Part shown: one piece after another, positions 46,523 to 57,160 of the stretch
Layout of the letters: each line of letters opens with the position of its first letter
Numbering within the stretch: position 1 is the first letter of the stretch
DNA from: Gamarada debralockiae
Lineage: Eukaryota; Ascomycota; Leotiomycetes; Helotiales; Hyphodiscaceae
DNA: 64,000 nucleotides
Direction of reading: 5' to 3'
Assembly (NCBI GenBank): GCA_002803225.1
Contig: NXFV01000405.1
Span: forward strand, 109,345-173,344
Made by a program: the position numbers and the translations under genes
Notes under the pieces: generated by a model
What the model saw: the letters and a program-made list of their open reading frames with translations, nothing else
Databases searched by the model: none
What the model was told of the DNA's origin: nothing

Positions 46523-49065
46523 TTAATCTTCCTTCATTTCTTTTCCAGCATAAAATAGCCCATCTTCAGGAGCAGTCACCTCAAAACTACTGAGACTGCA
46601 GTGACCAGTATTGTTACCGGAATCTGCGTTAACACATCCCCATTTCAACGGAAGTAAGGAGGCAGATGAGTCATCAGATGGTCGGTGGCATGCAGCACTG
46701 ATGGCGGCGCTGCAACTGCCTACGAGAGGGATGCCTGCGTTGTAACGACGGAAGCCGTTGAGAACTCCTGCTGTGACGGCCACCACGCCAACAATTATGG
46801 CGAAGAAGATGGCGATGCAGGAGTATCCTACTGTAGATATTGATTCGGTATCATCGAGCTCGCCGTTGTCGTCGACGATGTCCACGAGGGCTAAGAAGAG
46901 AGATTGGGACATCAACCAATGAAGCAGACCGGAAAGGATGAGTAACGGCTATATCGAATTAGTGCTAAGATATGCGTGGAAGCAATGATGAAACTTACCA
47001 CCGCGTACCAATATGGAAGTTGAAGATAATACGTCGACCGTTGCTTGCCCACTGGGGCTGTAACTCGTACTGCTCTCCGACGAGTCCCAAAAAGACTCCA
47101 TTCATGTGCTCCGAGCATACAAGAGTACAAACCATTGTAGGTCAAGTACAAGAATGACAAGATACCTTGGGGAAGATTGGCGAACAGAATTTTTGCGATG
47201 AGACCACTAGGTGCAATACTAACAACTGCATTGGCATTAACTTGTCCGAAACCAAGTTGCCACAGCGTCGTCAAGTCGTAGATTCCAACACCAGCCATGC
47301 CCGCCCGAAGTAAGGCAATTCCCAGAATGATGAAGAACCAGCACCTGAATGTTATCAGTACAGGAGTGCTTGGAGTGAAGAAGAAATCTTACAGAATATT
47401 ACAAGTAAGCCATCGCTTGACGCTTGCTGCCCTGAACCAAAAGTGCCGTTTTGGGATCCAACGTTTGGCACCCTGATCTTTCCACAGCCCTTTCCCTTTC
47501 TGTATATCTCTCTTCGTAGCAAGACAGATTCCCGCTGTTGTCGGATCCGGATCATCAAGGAACGAGGTTACTGCATCGCCGATCGTGACCAGTGTTGGAG
47601 TTCGAAGTTTCCACCAAGTCAGAATCATGATGGTCGCTTTCGTAGCATTGGCCAGGATAACGATGATCATGATAGTGAGACTGAAGCTTAGTCTGCATTC
47701 TTCCTCGACCTGCTGGATCAAACAATAGCTGATCGGATGTTGCAAAACAGACCAACTGCTTGCCCCAGCCTGAGCCTTCGATAAAGTGCACACAGGGTCG
47801 TGATTCTGATACGGCATCGAAGACCAATTTTCACCACAGATCCAAGAATATGGTATTTCGTCACTGGGAGACCAATAAGAAGATTCCAAGAAGCTGTTGT
47901 TGGAGTTTGTGTCGGTCGTCACCAGAAGAACGTTGCGGACATTGCTGACGAAGGTATTAGCGTATTTGGCCATGCACCCCGCGTTGTCTAGCTGTAGCAA
48001 AGACCCATTCATCGCGGCTGTATGCATCGAATCGAGGACCACCTTATTTATCTGAGAGTAGCTGTAGCTGCTTTCGCCAGTAACATTGACTAGGGCATCG
48101 GCTGTGAGAAAGTCACTGGTCACCACAATGTAACCGTATGCGTTTGCAGTTGTGGACGCAAATATTGCCGTGTTATACCTGCGCGAGAGATTAGCAGCGG
48201 TTTCTCCAGACTATGAAACACCTATTCCCCGTCGCACTCACATAAGATGCAATGGAATTGAACTCAAGGCGAGAATGGACCACATGATTATCCTAACCCA
48301 ACTTATACCCCACAGATTCCTTGTACTCGGTATTCCAACATCAAGCCATCGACCTTTTTGATGAGCAATGTCCACCTCTTTGCGAGTAGGACTACTGATA
48401 ACTTGCATTGTATCTGGAAATAGTCAGCCGAATGCAGCAAAAGACATCAAGTACTGGGAATAGAAGCGTACAATTGCTTGCACTAAGCAATAATGTGCTC
48501 ATGGCATTGATTCCCAAATGTATCCACAAACTCATATTCGCGACCTCCGAGCAACTGCCTGTATATAGATATCCTAATCCCCCACTGACCTTATGAGTCG
48601 TCGCCGCCCAAATGGTCAATATGATGTTCAAGAGGCATACAGTGCTCGCTGTTGTAGCGCACACAACCACCCCTACTTTCCACCCAGAGAATTGCCGTCT
48701 AAATTTGGAGCTTTTCGTCAAAATTGAATCTCGAATCGAAGGGGATTTATGAATGGAAGAATCTTCGGCAGATAGAAGCGGTGCGGAGGAGACATTGGAA
48801 TGCTGCCTGGAGGGGGGGTAATTGTCAAATTGGGATGCTTTATGAATGGCAGCTAGGGTTTGGAATCTTACTCGGTCATATCGTTCATTTCGTAGCCATC
48901 TTGATATGGACTCAATTGCAACGAGGAATCCCCTCTGGAGTGGCCGCCGCCATGGCCATAATACGAAGAGTCCTCCCGCGCAATGTCAACCGGTCGGTCT
49001 GGCGTGCCCAAGTCACCGTCACCACTTTCTAGAGGGGTCCAGGACTTGTGCCCCTGAAAAGCCAT
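46523..49065 (-). CDS. DUF6536 multi-pass membrane protein
   Basis: Exons 49065-48872, 48806-48472, 48413-48242, 48178-47393, 47344-46999 and 46948-46523, 752 residues. The N-terminus is disordered (His/Gly/Ser-rich, ending YEMNDMTE before intron 1). The DUF6536 core follows: SGWKVGVVVCATTASTVCLL, GLGYLYTGSCSEV, LSASNYTMQVISSPTRKEVD and GRWLDVGIPSTRNL. At least six hydrophobic helices are spread over the protein. One large extracellular-type segment has Cys residues and NxS/T sites. The junction at intron 1 was resolved with acceptor CTCCAG at 48807; nearer AG sites break the frame. The family is frequent in plant-associated and other filamentous fungi; its function is unknown. Confidence 0.88.
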
Positions 49066-50259
49066 GATCCTGCATCAACACGAACAAAGTTCTCACAGGA
49101 AGCATTAGGCAAATACCAGAATGCATTCTACATAACGAGTGTGAACATGCTGCAAAATCGCGATAAATACAATCGAGATGCAAAGAAAGCTGGAAGATGC
49201 AAGACGTAAGGTATCTTGAAATGACGAGGCGGAAATACTGAGCCGCCATCACTCAGCGATCCCAGCCTCTTGTGCCGTGCCGCACGCTACCCTGTCCTTG
49301 GCTTTGAGCTTGGATCGGGAAAGGAGCTGCGTTTCCAGGGTATTTAATAGGGGCCATTCGTACGATCCTGCGGCGGAGGGACAGCCTTGCGTAAATATAA
49401 ATACGGTACTTGTAATCTTACAGTAAACCTCGAACAAGGCTTCCATTTACAATCAAAAGGCGTCACAGTATATGAGGAGCGGTAGGTTTCCTTGCCACAA
49501 ATATCAGGTGAGGAAGTCCCTCAAAAATATCTGGTAGGAAGAAATATCGCAAACCCTTTGAAAGATGGGACAAGATGTGTTCCTCAGGGCTGAAACATGG
49601 GGAACAGTCAGGGCTGAAAATCGTTTCAGCCAAGTCAGTGGAGATTTCCGAGGATGTGGCGAAAACAGGGTACTTCAAGAATCCCGCTCGAGCGGTTTGC
49701 CGAGGCTCAATGGCGTCCTATTTTTCTCACAAGTCGTGATGGAAGCTCAGCAATGCGGAGTTTGTTGGCCTATCACATTTGCAGAGGTCAGAGCGGTTAT
49801 AGCAATAATGACAGCACACAGGAGAGATGATATATTGATCAGTTCGCATCAATAGTACAAGTCCCAGTCTCTTTATAATCAAGATTGCAGTAGCGCGTGA
49901 TTACATAAGCAATTTCTGACATGGGCTATGTAGGTCACGTGAAGGCCGACGTCCTGCTGTGCATTCTTTCTGATGCGCGAAATGGCACGGCGTCAGGCTC
50001 CTGGTAGTTCATGCATTGTTTTTCAAGACCAGTGCTGATTAGTTTTCAGAGTTCGAGAAGGGAAGAGATGGACTCGAGTATCAGTAACTGTCACGTGATG
50101 TGAATCGTCCGTTACAGCGCCTTTGCTTTCGAACATTTGTGGTGCCTGTGAGATTAGAAGGCCAGGAGAAGTGAGATTAAATGTCGCCGTTTGGTCCCAA
50201 AACCCAACATTAGTATGTATCTAAAGCATGAAATCTCTCCCCAAATCCCATTTCTATCA
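49066..50259. other. intergenic, nothing secure
   Basis: 1.2 kb between two minus-strand genes. The first part should be the DUF6536 gene promoter. A plus-strand frame at 49565-49855 begins with ATG (96 codons) but shows no domain, signal peptide or composition that supports a gene. Confidence 0.4.
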
Positions 50260-51123
50260 TTAATTCTCCACCACAAATGGCAGCTCTTTCGGCTTCCCAA
50301 AAACCGTACAAGGACTAAACCTCCAACTCCCCGCGTACTTCCGCGCATACACATACTTAACAAGGTACGGCACAAACCACGGCAACGACGGCCAGTCCTT
50401 GTGTTTTCCTCCCTCAAAAGTACGATCATTACCTCCAAGACCAGCCGGAAAGACGCGGCCCTGCATACCATCAGTCAAACTTTCTCATCCACCCCAAAAC
50501 AGTGTAATTAGCCTACCTTATCCTCAATAGTATCAATAGCCTTTTTATCCAAATCGTGCCAAGCTTTCGCCAATTTCTCCCCACCATACCTATCCAGCGC
50601 CAACAAGCTCTGAATCTCGGCGCTCAGATGAGTCGTGAGAGCCGGTCCAAAATCATCCACAATGCTCTTCAACTTCTTCCCATCATACGCCTCAGGAGTC
50701 ACGCTATATGTATACTCCTTGAATCTCTTCATGCCAGCTTCAAACGCCTTGTGCTGTTCCATGTTGATCTCCATGATGCCCTTTTCCCCAGTGTACGCTT
50801 CGATCCAGGGGAAGAAGAACTCTTCTTCGATTGAATGGTGGTGGTGGATTGCATCGTAGCAGGTTTGGCAGAAGATAATGAAGTCGGCGATGTCTCTGGG
50901 TTCCTTGACGCCTTCGGCTTGGAGGTAGATTGCGTTGAGATTTCGCACCATGACGTTGTGCGCCAGTGCCATTGTGGTGGCTACTTTGACTGTCTTTTCA
51001 GAGATCTGAGTGTATGTTTAGTCCTTGAGGCTTTGAGTGAGAGGTGTATGGTGAACTTACTCCAGCCGGGTTTGTAGGCGTAGCCACGAGGCTGAAGGGT
51101 TTGTCGGCCCATTGTTTCGTCAT
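50260..51123 (-). CDS. hemerythrin/HHE-domain protein
   Basis: Exons 51123-51061, 51005-50517 and 50460-50260, 250 residues. The four-helix HHE bundle supplies likely metal ligands: His37 (MALAHN), His75-78 and Glu81-83 (AIHHHHSIEEEFFFPW), His106 (MEQHKAF), and His147 with Glu151 (TTHLSAEI). The C-terminal exon (GRVFPAGLGGNDRTFEGG, WPSLPWFVPYLVKYVYARKYAGSWRFSPCTVFGKP in part) matches the tail usual in fungal members. Such proteins bind a di-iron centre and may sense or bind oxygen, nitric oxide or iron; the cellular role here is unknown. No signal peptide, so probably cytosolic. Both introns have standard borders (GTAAGT; GTAGGC). Confidence 0.9.
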
Positions 51124-51759
51124 TCTGATTGCTGGAAAGTAAGAAAGTCAAAAGGAAAGGGGTATTAAAACAAACACCGAACTCCAGCAGCAAGCAAAAG
51201 AATAAAATAACATGGGAAACAAGCAGTTATACGTCAAAGGTCTAAGTAGATCCCAGAGCTGAAAGATGAGATTATTTCGTTCCCGCTCCCGCTCACGTCA
51301 GACCAGACTGAACTTTCAAAATCCCGTATGAACGATAGGCCACTCCCGGCGCAGCGCAATCGCAATCTAGGGAATGATGAATAATACCCGCTCATTTCTG
51401 ATAAAATTGAAATAAAATCGTAATCTTCAGCCTCTCATGTGGAATCGTGTTCCCTCCACTGGGTTGGCGCTTCCAAATAAGCATATCCCCAGCCTGTCAG
51501 AGTCATGTTGGTTTAGCTTTGGGCAACATCGCCGAAGTGACTCCGCTTTGAGGAAGTGCTGACAGCGAAATTACAGGGCTGATGAATCGGAAGACTGCTC
51601 CCTGATTAAGCGAGATAGAATCAGGTATGATCGGGATGGTTCAAAACGAAACTTCTGCAATTGATAACAAGGAGCTTCTTATTAGCCTTAGAAAGTGATT
51701 TAGAGAAATCTAGAAGCGAACATCAATCACATCTCTCCAATGACTATAAACCTTGTTGA
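51124..51759. promoter_or_regulatory. upstream region of the hemerythrin-like gene
   Basis: About 640 bases between the hemerythrin-like start and the end of the tannase relic. Expected promoter; no element identified. Confidence 0.4.
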
Positions 51760-52640
51760 AAGTCAAGAGTTGGGAGAGGTCATGCAAGCGGTAGCAGTCG
51801 AATCTGGCATACAAAGCAGTGTCTCAGGAACGAAACAGCAGGAATAGGGATCGGAGACGATGCCGTCGATTAGACTGTATTGGGGATCGCATTGCCGGAA
51901 TGTTTCGCGGAGACGATGAGGAATAGTGAGGATAAGATGTGCGGTGATGCATTGAGAGGAAGAATTGGCAGACCGCTCTGGAGACTCCATGGCTGGAGAT
52001 GCGTCGTCCGCCATGCTAGAGCTCCAACTAACGCACCATCAAAGCCTTTAGGGAAAATTTGGACTTCCTTAAGGCCTTGTCGTCGGCCTGTGGAAGATCC
52101 TGAATAGTACGAGTACTTGATCTCACAGTAGCACTATTGCCGCTTGATAGCTTTGGTAAAGGATGACGGAGCGGTGCATGGCGTGGTATCCCAAATCTTT
52201 CTGAGCTTCTGGTTTGTTCAGTGCCCAGGAGCTGTCAGTTTCATCCAAATATGATCTGTATCTGGTGACATGGACGCGAAGCCAGTAAGCGTGGTTTTTC
52301 CCATATCATTCCAGTTTATGCCTCGTCCGAATCCGCCGTTCCCAGATGCTATGAAGCGGCTGTTCCATGTTTCTGGAAGGAAGAGACGGAAGTGGGGGGA
52401 CGAGGTAGGGGACAAGATGACGTTGATAGATATGGCACAGATGGCGGGGATGCCGGTGTTGTTTGTTGGGTATTCTAGTAAAGGGCGGGCGAAGCAGTCA
52501 TTCGCTGGGACATGAACAGCGTATGGGATGGTAGCACTAGCAGGGAGGATTAGGGCGAGTGCAGATTTGGTGCATTTGAATGCTGAGGTTAGGAGGCTTT
52601 GGAGCCCTAGAGCAAGGAGAAGGGGCGTCTTTGACCGCTT
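51760..52640 (-). pseudogene. tannase/feruloyl esterase relic
   Basis: The minus strand reads, in order, VHVPANDCFARPLLEYP, HFRLFLPETWNSRFIASGNGGF, GINWNDMG, then in another frame DSSWALNKPEAQKDLGYHAMH, then SYYSGSSTGRRQGLKEVQ, then in yet another frame FRQCDPQYSLIDGIVSDPY. That is the N-terminal half of the tannase/feruloyl esterase family (secreted hydrolases of gallate or ferulate esters). The nucleophile region is GSSTGRRQG where intact members have a Cys before the Ser (GCSTGGRQG). Frameshifts near 52250, 52130 and 51900, and absence of the C-terminal half with Asp and His, mean it is dead. Confidence 0.75.
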
Positions 52641-53187
52641 TGCAAGCTATATGATCAACTTGGCCGACTGCAGGTCTTTATAGCTCGTGATTCTATCGTG
52701 TATCTACCGTCCCAATCTCTCGAATTTGCGCAGCCTTCACATGCCCATCATTCAGCGGAATGAGCCGTTCATTTCGAGCTTGATTGTGGAAAATTTACGT
52801 GTATCTTCTGTCTACGAAGTATTTCTCTGGCACTTCTGAGTCTTTTATACGTCTCGGCTAGTACAAAAGGGGAAACAATTGGAGGCTTCGGGCGTACGTA
52901 AAGGACTTTGCCAACCTTTGCAGGGGCCGGTTTCTCATTAGAAGGTTGCGGATTTTTAGTATTTCGAATGCCTTCCTCGTCAGCACAGATCTTCGAAACA
53001 TTCTTGGAAAGACATAAAGGATTGCAACACCTCAAAGCAGGCAAAACTTTGCCATTTCTAATCTACCTGAAATGTAGCTCTATGGTGCAGTTGTGTAACA
53101 TGATGCTGCTCTGTACCTAAATGAAAGCACCCGTCTTTCTATGGGTATATCATAATGGCTCAAAAGATGAGAGAGAAACGCCTTGAA
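52641..53187. other. intergenic, nothing recognised
   Basis: About 550 bases. A minus-strand frame at 52769-53044 is Lys/Pro-rich and has no recognisable domain. No repeat or element seen. Confidence 0.4.
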
Positions 53188-54282
53188 TCACTTCTCGCCC
53201 AAGCCAAACATCTTAACAGTGTTTCCCCAAGCCTTTTCCGTCAGCTCCTCCAAACTCACGCCCTTGATCTTCGCCACAGCCCAACCAACCTTCCCAATCA
53301 TACACGGCTCATTGCGGCCCTTGACCATTGAGCCCTCAACCCATTTCTCTTTCTTCACGCTCTTCCATTGTTCTTCACCCATATCCTTCACATATTCCGC
53401 ACTCGCATGAGTTGGCCGCATCTCGCACCACGGTCCATCCGTCTCCAGTTGTATCCTCTCCATCGGAACCTTCTTTACAACCTCAATATTTTCCGCTGTC
53501 TTCATCGAACATCCGTTAATACCGATATCAAAGCCCATCTCTACCAGTTCCAACATCTCTTGTTCTGTTCCCGTGAAGCTGTGTACCACGCCCCTCTTCG
53601 GCAATTTCTCCAACCTCTCTTTCAGCAGCCTTTTGAAATCTTCGTGCGCGGCTCGCGAATGAAGGAATAGTGGCAGGTTGATTTCGATCGCGACATCGAG
53701 TTGTTTGGCGAAATACTCGAGCTGTACATCTTTCGGGCAGAGCATAAGGCGATCGTAATCCAATCCTATCTCGCCAAATGCGACGCATTGTCCAGATTCT
53801 TTTGCCGAGAGTGCGAGGGCTTTGATTTGTGAGAGGAAGATGTCGCCGCTGGATTTATGTTTCGTGAATTGAAGGCAGTTGCACGGGTGGACGCCGATGG
53901 TATTGTAGATGAAGCCAGCTAGATGACAAGCTGTTGGTTTGGTGAGTAATTTGTGGGGTGGGGAAGAAGAGCGCACGATGTGCCTTGGATAATTTAATCG
54001 CTTTCTCGGACTCTTCGAGGTCGGAACCAGTAACTATGAGCTTCTGGCAGCCTACTTCTCTTGCCCGCTCAAGCACGCCTTCCATATCGTCTTCATGACG
54101 CCTCGTGCCATGATGAACACCTGTGTAAACCGGATCGGTGAGATTTATGCCAATCTACTACGCATAACATAGGATCAGCTTTAGATCTCGAGCAAGAGTG
54201 TTCAAGTTGGACGCACATCAATGTACCTTGGCTTGAAATGGCCATTCAAGTCTTGGGCGGGTTCTTGAAGATTTGCAGCCAT
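53188..54282 (-). CDS. TatD-family metal-dependent deoxyribonuclease/hydrolase
   Basis: Exons 54282-54217, 54154-53977 and 53930-53188, 328 residues. The eukaryotic TATDN1-like start YIDIGINLTDPVYTG is split by intron 1. HGTRRHEDDMEGVLERA, KLIVTGSDLEESEKAI, YNTIGVHPCNC, VAFGEIGLDYDR (metal-binding Glu), LPLFLHSRAAHEDF, GVVHSFTGTEQE and IQLETDGPWCEMRPTH (metal-binding Asp) follow in the usual order. TatD enzymes are Mg-dependent 3'-5' exonucleases or endonucleases linked to DNA repair and to DNA fragmentation during cell death. As in other TATDN1 proteins the first HxH is absent. No targeting signal seen. Confidence 0.92.
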
Positions 54283-55082
54283 CGTGATGCAGCGTATTTG
54301 GGACGGGCACTGGAGGAAAGATCTGAATACGTATGAGGAGCTGCGGAGAAGCTTTGAGGGTTGAGTGAAGCGATTCATGAATTCTATGAGTCAAGAAAGA
54401 AGTCGCGACGCGCAGGAATTTAGGATGGAGTCATCAACCCCCTGCCAATGCCCTGGCCCAAAGGGGTTAGTGCGGGGGTAACTTTCTCCCCCTAACTGTC
54501 CGAATACTGCGCACAATTGAAACCCGTCCATTTCTCAGAAACACAATCTTTACTATATGTGCGCTCCAATTTAGTACTACCCCAAAACTCACTAGAATAT
54601 ACCAATTTGAAAAGTAAATAAAGAACGGAAGCATATCTAACTTCTGCCAGAATTTTGAAAGCCTGAAATTATTGGTTATATTTTAGAAATGATTATTTCT
54701 GTCGCCGGAATTTCACGAATTTTTCGCTTATTTTGAAAAATGCGCACCTTCATATACTTATACGAGTACTTCATACGATGTAGCCAATAATAAAACGCGA
54801 TCAAGATGGGGCTCTTCGCTCTCCTTTTACTGTCATACTTGATATCTATTGGACTGGTGCATCCTGCTTCACGCACTATTGACGTTCGATGGAGATAAAA
54901 GAGTAGAGGGCTACCCCCCCTTTCGCAATCGTTCGCGACGTTCGAGCTATCTTTCCTATTTCCAACTACTATTTGCGCCCATTTGACAGTTCTAAAGTCA
55001 TCTTTCATAATATCACGATACTTAAAACTCTAGTTATGCTTATTCTTTTGCAACTCATTCAGGAAAGAGTACCATAGCTAAT
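54283..55082. other. A/T-rich spacer
   Basis: 54540-55080 is markedly richer in A and T than the neighbouring genes and has no coding frame with protein character. It could be a mutated repeat remnant or simply spacer. Confidence 0.4.
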
Positions 55083-55715
55083 ATGTCTTCCCAAACTGAG
55101 AAAGTGTTCGACGAAGGGGTCAGGCTAAGAATATCTGACCGCCACAAAGTTTACAAATGATAAAATGTGGAATGGTATAAAGAAATCATTGACGATATGG
55201 TTACACCAGCGGTGAGCGCGAGTGCAACTCCTCCTTGCCCCGTCTTATTAGTTCCTTTTCCTCCTCAGGTCCGCACTCTCCTCGAGAACTACAGCCAAAT
55301 TCCTCCCGCCGAAGCCACACCTCATTGTCGAGAAATTGCAAGCTCTCTCAACCACCTCCAATTCCCAAATACTTACCAAAATAGCGCGACAAATGCTAGG
55401 CAATCCGCGCCTACCCCTGCACAAGCCTAGGGCTCTTCTTCAAGCCATTAATACCCCAGCACCTCTCCTACCCCACCATCGTATCCCGTCTCAACTCCGG
55501 AGCCAAATTCCTCAAAATCGGTTGCTACATTGGGTACCGATCTCCGATACCTCGTCGCAGCCGGCGTACCCTCGTCCAATCTCGTCGCAATCCATATCGT
55601 AAGCCACTGGGACATAGGATACGAGATGTTCAACGACCGCTCCTCCTTCCTAGCTGCCATTAAAGGGACCTTCGACATCACCTACGCCGCGAAAGTGCTG
55701 CATCAGTGGGGATGA
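55083..55715 (+). pseudogene. SAM-dependent methyltransferase relic (fungal polyketide/meroterpenoid-type)
   Basis: An ATG at 55083 begins a frame that stops after about 25 residues. Shifted frames then give WYKEIIDDMVTPAV, a likely intron at 55213-55269 (GTGAGC...CCTCAG), RTLLENYSQIPPAEATPH, a part near 55440-55530 with FLKIGCYIG, and after a one-base shift at about 55538 TDLRYLVAAGVPSSNLVAI and DIGYEMFNDRSSF. This order matches the family that includes AusD/TAM-like fungal methyltransferases. In these, a GCCxG-type SAM motif is followed by LRxLVxDGAPSxNLYG and LGYELFRDR. The central FLD segment and the C-terminal third are missing. Non-functional. Confidence 0.6.
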
Positions 55716-56029
55716 GATAAACAACTGAACCCGGAATGAGTATCGCTAGTCGAAGCTCTTTATGAGAGGCTCATGTAAAGAACAGCGGAAACGTTTCCTC
55801 TCGGGATGAAGAAGACTTACAATTTGAACCATTTTTAGTGAACTAAAATATTATTGGGGGTTTCCCGTCTCATCCCTAGTCATTAATTCTCATTCGTTCC
55901 CCCCCCCTTTTTTTCCCCTCCTCCCTAACAATTCCCTACCTCTGCTAACCACAACCTCTCCCCCGCCAACCCAAACAACATTCCCCCCTCAGCATCAAAG
56001 CGCAACATTAACACCCTGAACCGCACTCC
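55716..56029. other. C-rich spacer
   Basis: 55895-55960 is rich in C and T, with runs of C. It lies between two relics in convergent orientation. No coding signal. Confidence 0.4.
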
Positions 56030-56950
56030 CACCCGGAATGCATACCCTTCCTATCAATAACCTGCCGGGACTAAAACCTCAATCCCATCTCCAGCACTAC
56101 ATACAGATTTCCCATCCCACCGACTTTCATCCCATCCGGGATTCTCTTCGCAGCTACCGTAAACACTCTTCTATTTACCAGCATCGGCTCCCCTCCTTGT
56201 TCCCTGACATCAAAAGCATAAATTTTCCGTAGTTGAGTACAGTTGGTTCGTCCACCAAAGGTATTGGAGATGTGGCATACTTTCTCATCGGGTAAGAACG
56301 TGACACAGTTAGGGGACTGGAACCCATCTGCCACGTCATGGATATTCGTTGTTCCATGCACGAAACTGTAGACTTGAGGCCGCAGCAAAGGCGGGGGACG
56401 AATGCCCTGGGAATACCCTACGGGTGGCTATAATGCGCCATCTCTGGTTGCATAGACGTCATTGGGTTAGTTGAATGGGAGATCAAAGTAAAAGTTTAGC
56501 AAGACGTCGGTGGCGTAAGGTGGGGTTAGAATCATGTGCACAAGGCCACGAGGCGTGCTAAGTTAATCTTGGGATATGAATGCCAATCCATCACCGCATT
56601 GCGTTCCACCATGAGCGAGGATAGTTGGTAGATCTGGAGAGAGGATCTCGGCTTACTAGGTACTGTTTGGGGAGCGAGTTGTTTTGGAGATGACGATTGC
56701 TTTGTTAGTAGTGGAGAAGAGGAGGGCGTATTGTATTGGTTGGAAACAAGGAAGAGAACTAGGCTTGAGTTGGATTGATTGTGGATTCAAAGACGATGCC
56801 TGCTTCGTAGAAGAGAGGGAGGCGGGAGTTTAGGACAGTGATGTTGGGTCAGGGCCGAGTAGGAGAGGAACGAGGAATTGAAAGACTTGAATGGCGAGAT
56901 GGCTTCGGATAAGGAAGCATTGTAGAGGTTTGGAGCAGTAGATGCAGATC
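56030..56950 (-). pseudogene. SMP-30/gluconolactonase-like (lactonohydrolase) relic
   Basis: On the minus strand, starting near 56760, one sees QPIQYALLFSTTNKAIVISK, then LAHGGTQCGDGLAF, LLNFYFDLPFN-stop-PNDVYATRDGAL-stop, PPVGYSQGIRPPP and QVYSFVHG. DVADGFQSPNCVTFLPDEK, KIYAFDVREQGGEPMLVNRRVF and IPDGMKVGGMGNLYV follow, and then a frame change before AGDGIEVLVPAG. This is the beta-propeller order of fungal SMP-30/lactonohydrolase proteins (secreted or cytosolic lactone hydrolases). Three or more in-frame stops (one about 56432, one about 56480) and at least one frameshift (about 56080) show decay. Confidence 0.7.
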
Positions 56951-57160
56951 AGTTGATGCAATTATCACCCGCTCGGGCATGCATAGCCTGTGACTTGCGG
57001 GAGCCAAGTCGTAACGTCGCAGAGATCACCACTCCGAAGTCACGACCATGGAGTTCAATCACGAAATTCTAATTATCACCAGGGTATAAAATCTAGTCTT
57101 CCCATCCCATTAAATACTCCCCCCTTCTTCCAGCCGAACATCTCAGAAAAGAGAAACTTT

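Noticed and set aside
49565..49855. Plus-strand ATG frame of 96 codons
   Set aside because: No recognisable features; length is within what chance gives in this composition.
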